NCBI RefSeq assembly: GCF_008831285.2
Contig: NC_045138.2
Location: 33,637,934-33,701,933, forward strand
Origin: Nymphaea colorata
Taxonomy: Eukaryota > Streptophyta > Magnoliopsida > Nymphaeales > Nymphaeaceae
DNA: 64,000 bases
Direction: 5' to 3'
A program made the position numbers and the translations under genes. This document shows positions 12,603-26,128 of the stretch, in pieces. Under the pieces are notes generated by a model that was not told where the DNA came from, made no database searches, and saw only the letters and a list, made by a program, of their open reading frames with translations. Position 1 is the first letter of the stretch; every line of letters starts with the position of its first letter.

Positions 12603-15600
12603 GCGGGAATAATGAAAGAATTGATTACAATATTGTGGATGGTTTGACTTGATTGCGACAATTGGATGCATCTTGTATTTATTTGATATGCTCCCTCTTT
12701 ATCGTTTTTTTTAGCACCCGGATTCCTTTTTGTCATTAGTTGGGGATTAATACTCTTCTTTGATTATCATATAATGAGAATAAGAAAATAAAAGCTACTT
12801 TATATATATATATATATATATTGTTGATCAAATACCTTAAATGTGATCCGCAAAGTTTGTTTAACGAAAAGTTGTGGTTGCGCTTGCTTGAGCTGTTTAA
12901 GTAGTCAAAAAAGAAGAAGCTGCTTCTAAATTCAGGTGATGCGACTACCACCCACTGTTTAGATTAAACGAATTATCTTTTTCTTTCGGTTATCGTTTCC
13001 GGTTTAAGATTTCAACAGCTAAAGTTTTACCGCATAACAAAGGACAAGATAGCAAGTATTTCAGACGTAAGCATCATTTTTTATGAAACCAATTACAGTT
13101 TTTGTTTTTTAGTGTTTTTTTTTTTTTCAATTATAGTTAAACTCATCTAGCTTATATTCTTTACTTTGCTCTCATATATATATATTTTTTGATAAAGTGG
13201 GTTTCTCTTCTCTTTTTATCTGCCTCTTTCTCTCTACTCTCTAAGGAGTTGTGTGCTAGAGCAAACAAAGGCCCTCACCTTTTTCATTGTCTCCCAAGTT
13301 TAAGGCTACTTTAACCTTAACCTGTGCATACAATTGTCACTTAAACCCACCCGCGACTGGAGGAATATTAAAAGTAAACCCAAGGGTAACTAACATTGAA
13401 TGCTTACTAGATTCGAGCCATTTATATCTCTGGTTACATTACAGTGGCGAAGTTAGAAAAATTGGTTAAAGAAACACTCGTTTATAAATACTCATATCAG
13501 GTGGGGCACTTATATATATATATATATATATATAAGATAAATGTTTAATGATGTTTATTTAAAAATAAATTTTTTTTAACATACTGGTGTGAGCAACTGC
13601 TTACACAAATCATCGTGGTTAGTTATTGTGGTGTGATAACTATAGTTAAGGTTCTCAATTTAACCGTGGTTAATGATGATTCTGTTTTTTCAAGTTCACT
13701 TGGAATTACATGCGTTGACTTAAGTTGCAACCAGCTTTTGCATTGACCGAATTAGGACCAGTGGGCCAAAACTGATTGAAAAATTAGGGCCGCATGGTCT
13801 TTTGTTTGGTTTGGTTGCCTTTTCCTTTCTCCATGCTCTGGCGCGCATTACGGAACATTCAATAGAATTCCACAACTCCCTTCGCCAGTTTAATCAATGA
13901 ACCGAGTCATCCCTCACGTGGAGGATTAGGCAGATTCTAATTAAACCGGATCGGTGGCAAACCGTATCGAATTTGGAGGTACGAGTCGACGGCAATTTCT
14001 TTCACCGTGAGACGAGCACGTATCGGCCGGCATGGAGAGCTAAAAAAGGGGAAGAAGCATCATGATGATGAGTCGGAACAGGCGTCCGACGGCGAAGAAA
14101 ACAAGAAAACATGTTCCCCCGGAATTCCCTCCCCGAATCATTCCTCTTCCTCAATTCCCCTGTCCGTCTCAAACGCCGGAACGGCGTTCTCGGGGGCCGG
14201 GAAAGAACCGGTGTGCTGACGTCAATGATTGTGAGCCACAGGTTTGGTTAATGGGGTCAACGTGGGGCCCTTAGTTGCATGCGCGCGTGCTCCCCTTTCC
14301 CCCCCCCCCACCTGCCGTCGGGTCAAAGGCTGAGAGCGACGGCCGGAAAGAGAGGCGTCGATCCGTTGACGAGAGGACGGCTAGGTTTGGCTCGCCTACC
14401 GGCTAGCCCCTCGAACAAGTGGGCTCGAACCTACCAAGTTCCATGTACCCTGGATCCGGGTCTGGCTATCCCACCGGAGATCGATCCGGACTGGACACCC
14501 CTGAGTGGGTGGGTAGATGTGAGACGCTTGATTTCAACGGGCATGTTGATGGCGTTGCTTGACTGCAAAAGAAGAGCACACGTTCAATGGCAGAGGGTGT
14601 GGCCGGCACACAAATATTTTGAACAGATCGTGGCATGTTTTGCGGGTGGGGGGACATCTGCACGCCCTTTGGTTTTGGTTTTGCTTCTTGAGACGTCGAC
14701 TGCACCCGACTCAAAAAAAAAAAAAAAAAAAAAAAACCCATTTTCTTTCTCTTTTCCCTTGAAATGTGATTCGAATTACTTCTTTTCCCATGGCTGCTAT
14801 TTTATCTGCAGGCTTGACCATGATCATGAGTTAGACATATTATTTCTACCATCTTATCTTTTAAGTAGCTTCACCTTTTTACTGTTATGATGCATATGAT
14901 GTCTTCTTGACAATGATCGTGGAGAGCTATGACGACCATAATGGTGATCTTGACTTGGATGGATTTGATCATCCTTAATTGGCTTCGTCCTTAAATCTTT
15001 GTGGGACTTCATTACTGCAATTTGTATAGTATCCTGATCAAGTCTGGTCTTATAGACAGTATTTACTTACATGATTTAAAGCTTGACTTATATATATGTT
15101 TCTTCAGGCAGTCAAATACATCTTTCTTCCTTTTTATTGGCTTTTTAAGTTCGGCTTTCTATCGAATGCACCATATTGCATACAACATATAAGATGTTTA
15201 TATCATCTATATTTTTATCTGAACGAATCTTACCATGCACCTATGATTCTATCTAATTGATGCCAACTGCCTGGACAAGGGAAAAGGTGAACTACAACAA
15301 TCATGCGTCGATCAGGATCAGGATCGACCAATTCAATCTGAGTGTCAAAGATTCATAATGGGAAGGTCACGCTTTTCCTTTGGAAAACATGATTCAGTAT
15401 CCGATCTTTAGCAGACAGTCTATGCTCAAACATTTCTGGCCATAGAGGATCGTCGGGTACAACTTGCGTCTACATTTTTAGGTACAACAATTCCATCTTT
15501 TTATTAGCATAAAATATCACCTCCACTAACTAACTAATAGATATACATACATATAGACACACACACACACACACACACACGACAGGGAGACAGAGAATGG

Positions 15601-17383
15601 AGTTTGCTTTTCGTTCATGCGTTTCAGAGCTATCATGAATGCTTGAGGATTAAAGTTTTGCAGTAAATGATAGATATATAGCTTGGTGAATTATTGGGAA
15701 TTCATGGAACTCTGCCAACTTTGTAGTTAAAATAATTTGGGTTGCCCTTAGAATGTGGACTGTGCTTAATGGCCGACGTAGGTCTTCATCTCGTTGATCG
15801 ACACAAATAAGTCTGAAGTTGATACGAAGCAGTAGTGCAGGCTCTTAGCAAAACATAGAAAATAGGAGCAGCTGTTTTGCAATTTACTCATGAAGTATTA
15901 CGACACACACTAGCCAGAAACTGGAGTTCACTTTTTGAAGAAAGAGTGGTCACCGCCTGCCGGCAAAGGTTTTAGTGGTGTCTGTTACGGGTCATCGTCT
16001 AGTCTATTACGCAAGATTTGACGTGATCTTTTGCCGGAAATCGATCGGAGGAAGTCTAGTAATGTGCCAGTGCTCTTTTCACTTTACACATGGAAGAAAT
16101 AAATTTGTATACGCATTCTTTTCCTCTTCTGTATAAGCGAGAGAGAGAAGGAGAGAGAGAGACTGTTGCTTGGCTCAGTTCAGCTCACCCAGCGTTCGTT
16201 CAGGGCTGATGGCTCGTTAAGAAAGTGATTGGCGAGGATAGGTTTTCTTCTTATAGATAAACAAGCCGAGTATGAGCGTAGAGTGTCTGCTTCAACTAAG
16301 ATAATTACGTGCGCTCGTTTTTGTAAAAGTATTGGATATGTATCTTATTTTTGTCACTGTCCTTCGCCTAACCTTCAGCACTACTGTCTTTTATTTCAAA
16401 ATCAGGAACTTTCTCAATGGAATGAATTGATAGCGATGTCCTTCCTTTTTTGAGAATGAAAGGTGTACCTCACAAACCGAGCAAAAAACATTAATTTCAA
16501 GGCCCTAATTAATATGTCAGCACAAGTGTATCCCAAACATGTTCATCGGAAATTCTGAGTAATTACACATCTTATGTACATATAACATGATCAAATTCGG
16601 GTGTTTGGAAATTTGAAGGAGAAAGCGAAGAGCATCTAGAAATTAAAATGTTGGCTTCTTTTCTTGGCATAAAGCACGAAATGATCGTTTCTGAAAAGGA
16701 AGTTTTTCTAACAAAAGGCTACAGAAGGTGGAGAGTATGATACAGGGAGGAATACACAGGAAGCTGCTTGGTCGGTTGATTCATGTGAAAATGCAACACA
16801 TCTGTGCACACTATGAGGCAGAATAGCATGGAGAATTCAGCAATGGCGCGCCGCTTGGTTGAGTCACCACAATTAGGTCAAGTTCCGTCTTCTTACTCAA
16901 AGTCTAACAACATCGCTAGCTTTACGGCATGACCCCTCCTTTCATGCCCCTGTCGTCATCCCCATTAATGGAAGACCATGGGACCCCCATAACCAGGGGA
17001 CCAACTTCGATTTAAGGTGTGTGTCTGTGCGTGCACGCACCTCCTCCACGGCCACGAGCGTCAAACCTTTTTAGAAAAATCTGGCACTGTAGATGAGGCT
17101 AGATCCATGTCTAAATTTATAATATGAGTGGAAAAGAATGTTTGTGGAAATTAAATGTGTGGATGTGTTTCTGCGACTCTCTGTTCTCCAAGTTGGTGGA
17201 CTAATATTGATTTAATCTAGTATAAAATATAAATTTTATTCTATACATTTATATATGTATATAAGATGAGAAATCTTCTGAGCATCCGCCCTGAGCAAAC
17301 ACACCACCTGGTTCCTTGAGATTTCTCGGCACAAGCTTGAAACGAAGAATTCGAAGGATTCTCTCTCTCTCTCTATCTATCTA

Positions 17384-17447
<64 letters not shown>

Positions 17448-20400
17448 CTTGCCCTTTCTAATGTGTTGGGATAGTGGGTGGGCAGTGGCGGACGAGACGC
17501 AAAAATTTGACTTCCCTCGACGCCACACCTCTCAGCTAATGCTGTTGGTGCCTCTTCCTGCCATCGAGGAATTACATATAGTCTCCGTTTGCCGTTGAAC
17601 GAAAAGAAAAAGAAAAAGAAGAGAACTTTTGAACACGATTCAAAATTTTCTGGTCCCAAATCCGATCTGCTATAAGGGTTTCGTTCACCGCTTGCATGCA
17701 TTCACCTTTCAGTTGTTGGTTAGCAGGAAAATGAAGCTCTGTAGAGATTCTGATTAAAAGTAATGTACAGTGGCAACTGGTACTACTACTCGACGCTGCC
17801 CGATCTTATATAGTATCAACCCCTAAAATTAATGTGATGGCCACAGAATAAGCGTGCAAGTAGCGCCATAATATCGTGACACATATTGCAAGATGGAAGG
17901 TGGCAGTGGACGGGAGTCAACCACCCTTTTCTCTGCAAAACATTCAGGAAAACACAGCAGCGCGCGCGGCCATCTATTTCTATCTTTAATCTTTCACTGG
18001 CAACTGTTTCAAGGCTTCACGCGCATACACGCAGCATATTTGTGTGTGTGTGTAAGAAAGAGAGAGAGAGAGAAAATAATTAATTATAGGGGCGCCGCTA
18101 AGAGACATATACTAGCACTTAAATCTACTAGTTAGGTCTCAACTTTTAGGTTTTAGATGAAAGGTTGCACATTAAAAATGGAACCCTTTCTAGTTTATCA
18201 TCAAAGTTAATGGTTTTTTTTTTTTTTTATCTCATGTCCAAATGATATCGTGGCATAGTCTCTCTCTTTTTCAAGAATCTGTTCCAATGGAAGTTTCTCG
18301 AACGCATGACACAATTTTGCTGCGGCCAGTCCGCTTTCGCTTTCACTTGAATTGTTGATTTATCAGCTATTCTATTCTTTCTGTTTAAAGATTCGTTCAC
18401 CATTTGCCGGTTCATAACTATCTCAAGCCAACCAAATCTAAGTTTTTGTTGATCAACTATTTACTGAACCCAATAACTTGTTGGGTTCAGTCTGACACTG
18501 CCCAGGTTCTCCAAACAAAGAAATTAAAAGAACATTTTCTTTTTCTTTTTATGTTATGTACTGAAGAAAGCAAATCCTAAGCAGTCAACAAAGTTGAAAT
18601 TCAACTCTGCTCCCACTAAAGTTGACTTAAACCCTAGCTCTCCAGAGACCATCATGCCTCCAATTTGAATTTTGGTTCTCATGTCCAGACTTATGCTGTA
18701 CACACTCTGAAAGTTAATGGGTTTTACATGGACAGTTGACTTGTTGCAGTGAAAAGTGGGGGTGCACCCACACTGTTTGTAACCCTAAAAGCAGTGATAG
18801 GTTTTGGTGATTTTGTCCTCTTGCAACACTCACTTCTTCCCTTTCCCTATTCTTGGTAAACGCTAAAGCTACATATGTGAGGTTTGAGTCATTTGTCCTC
18901 TTGCCATCCTCATCTTCATCACCTTTCCCTTTGTTTATGTACTATCATTTTCCCTTTGAAGACATGAGTAAAAAGAGAAAGTAAAGAAATGCATGCAGCA
19001 GAGAGCCTCCCATGACTTCTCATGACTCACAAATATGAAAACATGAGATCATCATTCCATGTGTATCCAGTTGTAGGTGACCTAGTGCACTGGATGACAT
19101 CATGAAAATGTCATAAATTTAAGAGAGAAAAAAGCAAGAAGCAGGCGGGCTGTCCAACTGTTAACGAAGTAAAGATAGAGCAGCTGTGGAGTTTTATAAA
19201 GCATTTGACTCGGGGAATTTTTCACTCTTTTGTTTGTTGTTGGGTTTAGGATGAGAGGGTGGTGACGAGGAATAGGTTGGACCTACTCTTTTTTAACACT
19301 ACTTTCTATATTCCCATCATTGCTATCGAAAGTAGAAAGGAAATTCATTCACAAAACTTGCTGTCCACGACCACTTTCAATCTAATATATTTTCTCGGGC
19401 CTCTGATCCTTTGAACCCTGCACTGTCAGCTTTCCTACTTTAAACTTTGTCGTTTCCTTTCTTTAGAAAGCCCTTTTCTTTGTTTTCTACAATGGCCATG
19501 ATGCAACTACAATCATGATCGAGACGAACTAAGCAGATCACAGGATACTCTGAGAAAGAGAGAGAGAGAGAGAGAGATCCACAGCTACAGATTGCAGTAC
19601 TTTAAGATGGTGAAGTCTGAGATTGGTGGTAATTTTATATATGCCGTTGTTATGTTTGTCATTAGTGTGAGATTTGAGATCGGACGTACGCAGTGCCTGT
19701 GAGCATGCGAGATGCAGGTCAAAGGAGACATAATTTAGTGGGTGTGAGGTGATCATTGAGTGCTTAAACACTTTTCAAAACTCTGAACTAATAATCAGTA
19801 ATTAAACTCAGGCTTCAAAGTGGGCTCACACACACACACACACACACATATTTAGAAATAAAAATTTCAGATTGCTTTCAGATTAATATCAGTAACCCTA
19901 TATGACAGGGGAAATCGGCAGTTCTTTTCAAATATATTGTGATTTTACCATAAATTAGAAAGCAATAGAATTCCAACAGAAGCATGCCATTTCCAAAATG
20001 CAACTAGTTAAAAATGCTCACCATCCACATTAGCATAATTTTAAATAGTTTCGTGATCTTATTACTTCATAATTTTTAACTCTATTTTTATGTATTCTTA
20101 AATTTGAAATATCTATTTTTCTATCAATCGTTTTCTATTTCACTACGAATATCTTCTTTTCAAGAAAAAAAAAAAAAAAATCCTATCGCTGTAGCGCTCC
20201 GTCCGTTGAAGGTGGGGTTAAGATCATCAAGTTGAAGGTCAAGAATTCACCAGTGCTCTATCGGCATGCGTCTTTGTTATATAATTCAGGAAGTGGGCTT
20301 AAGATCTTCAACTCAATCGAAGGCGACGATGAGATCGGACACTCAGACAACATTCTCTGACGAAAAGAAATCCGATACAGTAGAACTCCCAGTGACAACA

Positions 20401-21661
20401 CCATAAACGGCAAGATCGGCACAATTTGCAACAGAAAATGTCCGGAAGGCCGGAGAGGACGGAGACATTTTTCTCTGTACGTCATCTATCGAGACTCTAG
20501 GAGCAACCCTAGTCACTGACAGTTGCATGCTCGTCAGTTAGACTTAAACCGCTAACGGTTTTTGTGCCCATCTACCCAGAAAGAAACACGGGGTCAACAT
20601 CTAATCTGGGAGTGACCTCACTTAAGGTTGAGCCCGGAAGAAACCTACCAGAAATTGTGCAGTTAAGGAGTCTTTGATGTTGATGTAATCAATTTTGGAA
20701 AAGTATTCACAGCAGTTGGGGGCCCTGGGGGTGGTTGCTTCCATGTCTCACGGGCCCTCTGAACTTGGTAGCCTTCTTCTTTACGATCGAGTTGACAACA
20801 ATGGCGGCTAGCTGTTTAATTTTCTTTTGTTTTATAGGAATATTGACCGCAGCCTCCCCTTTTTGTTTTTTGTTTTCATTTGGCAAGTAATACTGACTGC
20901 TCCACTTAAGAACAAGATTTGGTACGGCGCTGTCAGATCCAAAACATCTTTTAGGTGTAGCTAATTTGAGGATATCAATATTGATGATCGTAGTAAAGTC
21001 ATGCACGGCAAATTGATACATAGGAATAGGAATCATATATACGATATATTCTGTATTTGAGGAAGATGCATGTGGCGAAGTCGACGTGGTGTCACACGTT
21101 TGACTCGATGAACTGCTTGTCCAAGAAATGACCTTCACCAATACATGGCCGCAGTACCAGTCACGCCAAACTGGCCTTCTAGGTGGGACTATCCAGAGTT
21201 CTCGCTTTGTCTGCTTCGACGGTTAGTCGACTCATGACAGTCGGCTCTTCCGGCCCCTATTTGTTGCTTTGTGAATCTCCGTGACAAGGAAACTATGAGC
21301 TTCAGAGTTTCGCAATTTCTATGCAGCAGAAGCAGGTGAAGTGAATACAAAACAGTTGGTCCAAAGTTGACGACATTCACAAGACTAAGAGCAATATTAA
21401 AATAAAAGGTTAGGTATTACTCTTACCTAAGCATACTTTGGACTTTTTATTGGAAGGCCCACCTTCTTAACATGCTGTTACATTGTTAATTATATCTTGT
21501 CCTTTTCCGAAAATCTCCCTCACACTGCAGCACATTGGCAGGTCTCAAGTTGGTGCAGTAGGCTGGACTAATCCGAGGCTATGCTCGTTCTTGTCGTGGC
21601 AAGCTGATTTAGGCTTTAGTTCATGGTAAACAGACCTACACTAGCGACGTACACTTGAACT
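12102..21661. other. Long gene-free region rich in microsatellites
   Basis: I can support no gene in 9.5 kb. Simple repeats: (CT)n 12571-12601, (TA)n 12800-12821 and 13510-13534, (AC)n 15557-15580, compound (CT)n(CTAT)n(AT)n 17361-17445, (GA)n about 18058-18074 and 19555-19577, (CA)n 19826-19849. A 24-base A run is at 14713-14736. The segment 13990-14700 is more GC-rich and stays open for about 200 codons in one plus frame (14279-14890), but no domain is recognisable and the frame runs through the A run, so I did not call it a gene. The 5' part presumably holds the distal bHLH promoter. Confidence 0.45.
17361..17445. repeat. Compound microsatellite (CT)n(CTAT)n(AT)n
   Basis: A pyrimidine CT run passes through CTAT units into about 29 AT units, the longest simple repeat in the window. 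It lies in gene-free DNA. Such tracts are expected to be length-variable between individuals. Confidence 0.9.
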
Positions 21662-22447
21662 CTATGTCACCGAGGTACGGGTACGAGAAAACAGAAAACG
21701 GGTATGAGTACGGGTACGGGTTCGACGGTTTTGTAAATCTTGATACAACGGTACGGTAATAATATTATTTTTTAATTAAAAAAATTGTAAATTTTGAAGA
21801 AAACAAATTGTAAACCTATGAAAATAAGAAAATACAAGCAAACAAGATTACTCTTAAAAAACAAAACAGAACAAAACAAAAGAAACACCTATACGAAATG
21901 GATGTTCAATATGTATCTGCAAAAAAATAAACAATAACTTGCTGTTGCACAATAAAGAAGGAGAACCAACAAAGAAGTTTTCCTTCTGCTAGGTTTTAGT
22001 TTTTTCTCAGGTTTTCCTAATCTAAAAGCAGCACTTGGCAGATGGATGAGCCACACAACAATGTTTAACAGTCACCGTGCCGTTTACAAGCTCCGTTGGT
22101 TCACACAAATCAGAACTAACAAGTATACGTCTTCAAGATTTCTGAAGTTAAGAACCCTACGGCCATTTTTCGTTCTTCAGATTACCAAATAGTGAGAACA
22201 TCAGGATTATCAAACAAATGGAAACTGACAAGAATCTCACCGTCCGTCGCCGTCCAACGGTCGTCCGTCACCAAACGAAGAAACTCGAGAAGCTGAGAGG
22301 GAGAAGGAGAAGACGAGCGATCTGAGGTTGGGGTTTTCGGTTTTCCTTTTTATGTTTTTTTTAAAAAAATTTGATATGGTTTGGATCTGGTTTTGACCCG
22401 AAACCAGATCTAAACGTACCGCCACCAAGCGTACCACGATGACATAG
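21662..22447. mobile_element. Non-autonomous hAT-like element, copy 1 (786 bp)
   Basis: The left end reads CTATGTCACCGAGGTACGG. The right end, read on the other strand, is CTATGTCATCGTGGTACGC, matching at 15 of 19 positions. The flanks are cttgaact on the left and cttgaacc on the right, an 8-bp target duplication with one mismatch. The interior begins with GTACGGG repeats, then an AT-rich part, and ends with a GC-rich part (CGTCCGTCGCCGTCC about 22240-22254, and GGATCTGGTTTTGACCCG near the right end) shared with copy 2 at 27579. No transposase frame is present. The hAT assignment rests on the 8-bp duplication and short inverted ends only. Confidence 0.78.
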
Positions 22448-23632
22448 CTTGAACCATGCTTTTGGCGTTCGACGAGATTCGGTTTCTAATTATGCTGAAC
22501 TAATTTCAAATTGGCACATATTCAGAAGGCTTTATTTCAAAGCCCTCTGCAACAGAATTTGTACTTATATCAATGTCACTTTATTAATGGCAAACTAAAT
22601 TCTTCAGCATCTGATCTGACAGGCGTTCATAGTTTCATAGTTACTAGGCAACCCGGCCACTTCCCTTTCCAAAGTTCGCCTTTTGTAAATCCCATCGAAT
22701 ATGCCATGCTAATCATGCTTCACTGCCCGCATTGCTTTAAAATAGAAGTAGCACGCATACGCAAAACCAAAAACAATCGAATGAATACGTATCTGGCCAA
22801 TCTAACATTAAGTCCAGCATCCCGCTTAAACTTCAACCACCTAAAGAGGATATCCTCACAGGCTTTTCGAAGCCAATACTGGACAATCCATTAAGTGAAA
22901 TTATAAAACACACGAATAATATGACAGGAGATCTCAGAAGCAGATTGCCAATGACGGCCGGTAAAAATGTTGGCTCCATGCTGTGGGGTTTTGAGCGGCA
23001 AATAACACCAATCATCTCAGTACAAACATTCAATGATGAGAAACAAAGTTAATATCCGATTATACTTGAGTGACCGACATCCATCCAACGTAATGCCAGA
23101 TAATATGGGTGTAGTCCGCAGATACATGGATAAAGACGTCTCCAATAAGTTTCGAAGTTAGTACATTGGGTGAAACAGGAGATCATATTCTTTCGCACGA
23201 TTTGATCTGATAAAAGAACAATTTCAAAGAGCCATAGTGTTCAAATGGGCTATGCTGTCCACCATTTTTGCACAAGGCACACGTCGTCTGTGCAAGCACG
23301 TCCAAATATATGGAAGCAAAGAGAGGGAGAGGGAGAGGGAGAGGGAGAGAGTCTGCACTGTCTCGTTCCCACAAACTGTACAGACAAGCGAGCACCATGG
23401 CCACTACAAAGTACACTTACGAGGTTGATAAAATGCCATCTAGTGTCCTGGATTGTGCCATTTGTATAAACTATTCTAGTACAATCTCAAATACCAAAAA
23501 TTAAAAATTCACAGCACTGTTTCATAGCATATTCTTACAATGTAGAAGAACAGCAGCGCACACATGTATCAAGTATCAAACCAGAGTACACTTGCTACCA
23601 GCGAACAGGATCAGTACATGGGACCCCGAAAT
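22448..23632. other. Downstream flank of SF3B5
   Basis: This lies 3' of the minus-strand SF3B5 stop and probably contains its 3' UTR in the part nearest 23632. A (GGGAGA)n-like purine run is at about 23318-23350. No second gene is recognised. The plus-strand open frame at 22511-22894 has no recognisable domain. Confidence 0.45.
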
Positions 23633-26128
23633 TCAATCTTCCTCTCTTTCAGGAGGCAGACCACAAGGCAGCAACATTTTCTGTCAAAAAAAAAATCTCA
23701 TATTGAAAATAATTTGCAAAACCAGTATGAAATTTCTAGATTAAACAATACACTTGAAAATCCTAAATAAAAAAAAGACCCAGCCAGAAAGTTTCCAACA
23801 AAATATTTAAATGACTGCACAAAAATAGCATGTGTAGCATGATTACTGAACTTGTTCAGAAGAATTTTCGTCACATAAGATCCCTGATTATAGAAATCCT
23901 GAACAACAGAGGACATAGCTACATAAACATTAAGGCTCTCTGAAGTATTTCACTAACTGATTCACCAGTACTGCAGTCTACATCCCCTTATAAACCAATG
24001 GTGTAGAGCTGGTAGGACAGCATGTTTGAGCTTGTTCAGCACATGGTAGTAAGTTAGATTTTTCCATTGGTTGTGCTTTGCCATTTACCAATAAAGGCTG
24101 AAGCGCCGACAAATGTAGCCCTCAAACTTCCAACCATTGTATTTTTGGCCAAATTTCTCATGACATCACTTCTCATATTTATTATCAAGGAAAACTGCCA
24201 AGTGCTAGATGTGCCAATCCATGGCAATATGACATGCATGTTTAAAATGCCCTGTACGGTTGTCCCTTGTTGTAAAACCCAAGTGCCCTTCCCACCAGGA
24301 ACGTAAGCCCCCATTGCTTCAGATTCATAGCAAAAAGGAAAACAAAACATGCATTGAACCCTAACCGCCTTCAACTTGGAGGCTTTAGGTCAACCAACTT
24401 CGTGTTCATAAGTTGCTTAACTTGTGATTACAGGTAGCAGAATAGTTGCAAACAGCGACCAACTGTACTCCATTATCTAATTTGGATTGCAAATGTAAAA
24501 GACAATTATGTGCCTGATTTCATTTTCTGTCAAGATTTTTAATTGCAGATTGATGTAACAGACATAAACTTCCACTTTCAAAACTATAGCATTTGGATTA
24601 CAAATGTGAAGGACAGTTATGTGCTTTGTTTTCCTTTTTCCTCAAGATGTTTAATTGGAGATAGATGTAATAGTAACTTTTGGTTGACAGCATTAAGCAT
24701 GCATAGCAAGGCGAAACCATCCATAGGAAGCAAATTTTCCTGTTAATTACTCTTTCCCCAAGCTAACACAAAAAGTGATGCCAAAAAAGAAACTACTTTT
24801 ACGATATCTACAGCAGACAAAAATTGTACATTCCATTTCATCTCCAAGTTAATACAAGTATTATGTTCCTATTAAGTTTCTCTTTCTCAAAAACAAAACC
24901 CCAAGGAAAAATAAATCAATTTCTAACGATAGGTAATGTTCCATGCATCTAAATAAGCTTGTGAAAAGAAAAAACAGGAAATTTTTATGATAAGGAATTG
25001 CAGACCAGAAACAATTTCTGGCCATTTGATCAGGACGTACTACAACACATCAAGGGGACCAAATAGAAGATGCTCCCATTATAAATTATACACATGCCCG
25101 CACACACAAATAATAAGTATTTCTAATAGTTTAGTTTTTTGTTCTTTATTTTTTCTAAAAGCTTTTTGATCACCAAGATGACCAGTTAAGACTAGGTGAT
25201 CAGTTAGTCTACAGCATTTCTTCCTGAGCTTTTGAACATTAATACAAATAATATTTTTTTTTATACTTTGTGGGCAGCTTGTGTGCATTGTTAATTCAGT
25301 ATGTACACTTCGTGAAGCATTTGCTCATCCAAGATCTCTGTTCTATCCAGTATTGCCAGACCCCTTGTTCTGGCCTTATTAAGCTTTATCTTTTCTTGTG
25401 AGCCTTGTGCTCGAATTGTTGTTCCTTGCATGAACTAACAGATGGTGACTGCCCATGTTGTCTATGAATATCATACTGTGTGAGGCTATCGTGTACAATC
25501 ATGCATTTTTTTATGAAGTAGATGTCCTATGAGTTTTCTGTCTACTCTGTTAAGCAATTTGTGGGATCTTTCAGTTTGGTCTTTTAATATCATCCTTTTT
25601 TGGTAAACCTCAAGGTTGCCACATTGTTCCTTGCATGAAATAACAATCACCACTGTTCATGTTTGCCTAAAATTCCAGCCACCAATGAAAACTGAGGTTG
25701 AAAAGATTACCTGCATAAAGTTGTACCGCTCTCTCCCTATGGATTCATTTTCAGCAATTGCAAAATAGGCCAGCATTGGATAGTGGCCAATATATGATGC
25801 ATAACTGTCACGTTGAATGTTCACAGCCCATTCACTGCACCAGGAAAACTTGGATCATCTTTCAATCTCAAGGGGATGGAAACATGAGATGTATTCTATG
25901 CATGACATGAATAAACAACTGGATAATAACTAATAAGGAACTCACAATCTGCTCAGATCTGCATGACCAGTTCCGACATATTTTGCTTGGAGGTGCTCAA
26001 GTTGAGAGTTGATATTGAATCTGTCACTTGCCTATAGGAAATGATAACATAATATGGTTGCCATTAAGCTGCCATTTGGCAACAAAGCACCAAAAGAGAG
26101 TAGATAAATTACTACAATTTACCTGCAT
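23633..26128 (-). CDS. SF3B5: Splicing factor 3B subunit 5 (SF3b10), 4 coding exons
   Basis: Coding exons: 26128-26123 (only ATG CAG), 26031-25946, 25834-25711 and 23680-23633. Together they make 87 residues, the usual size. Landmarks: ASDRFNINSQLEHLQAKYVG, GTGHADLSRFEW, INIQRDSY-like VNIQRDSYASYIGHYPML, YFAIAENESIGRERYNFMQ, and the end KMLLPCGLPPEREED. This is a very conserved small subunit of the SF3b complex of U2 snRNP, which helps recognise the branch site; it acts in the nucleus. All junctions are GT-AG and in phase. The first exon is six coding bases, so its ATG depends on splicing of a 91-bp intron. The last intron is about 2.0 kb. A further 5' UTR exon upstream is possible but not identified. 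hAT-like copies 1 and 2 flank the gene. Confidence 0.95.
24479..24675. repeat. Imperfect tandem duplication in SF3B5 intron 3
   Basis: The segment starting near 24479 (TCTAATTTGGATTGCAAATG, then ACAATTATGTGC, TCAAGATTTTTAATTG, AGATTGATGTAA) recurs about 112 bp later near 24591 (ATTTGGATTACAAATG, ACAGTTATGTGC, TCAAGATGTTTAATTG, AGATAGATGTAA). The copies share order and spacing with scattered differences. It looks like an old local duplication with no coding content. Confidence 0.7.

Noticed and set aside
14279-14890. 203-codon plus-strand open frame
   Set aside because: It runs through a 24-base A run coding consecutive Lys, has no recognisable domain, and other frames are open over the same GC-rich part.
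17381-17701. Minus frame of 106 codons next to the AT microsatellite
   Set aside because: Its C-terminus is an Ile-Tyr repeat encoded by (AT)n and another part is a Phe run; no domain.
20207-20528. Plus-strand text reading IIKLKVKNSPVLYRHASLL and nearby frames
   Set aside because: Open only for about 45 codons before a stop, with no partner exon or known domain.
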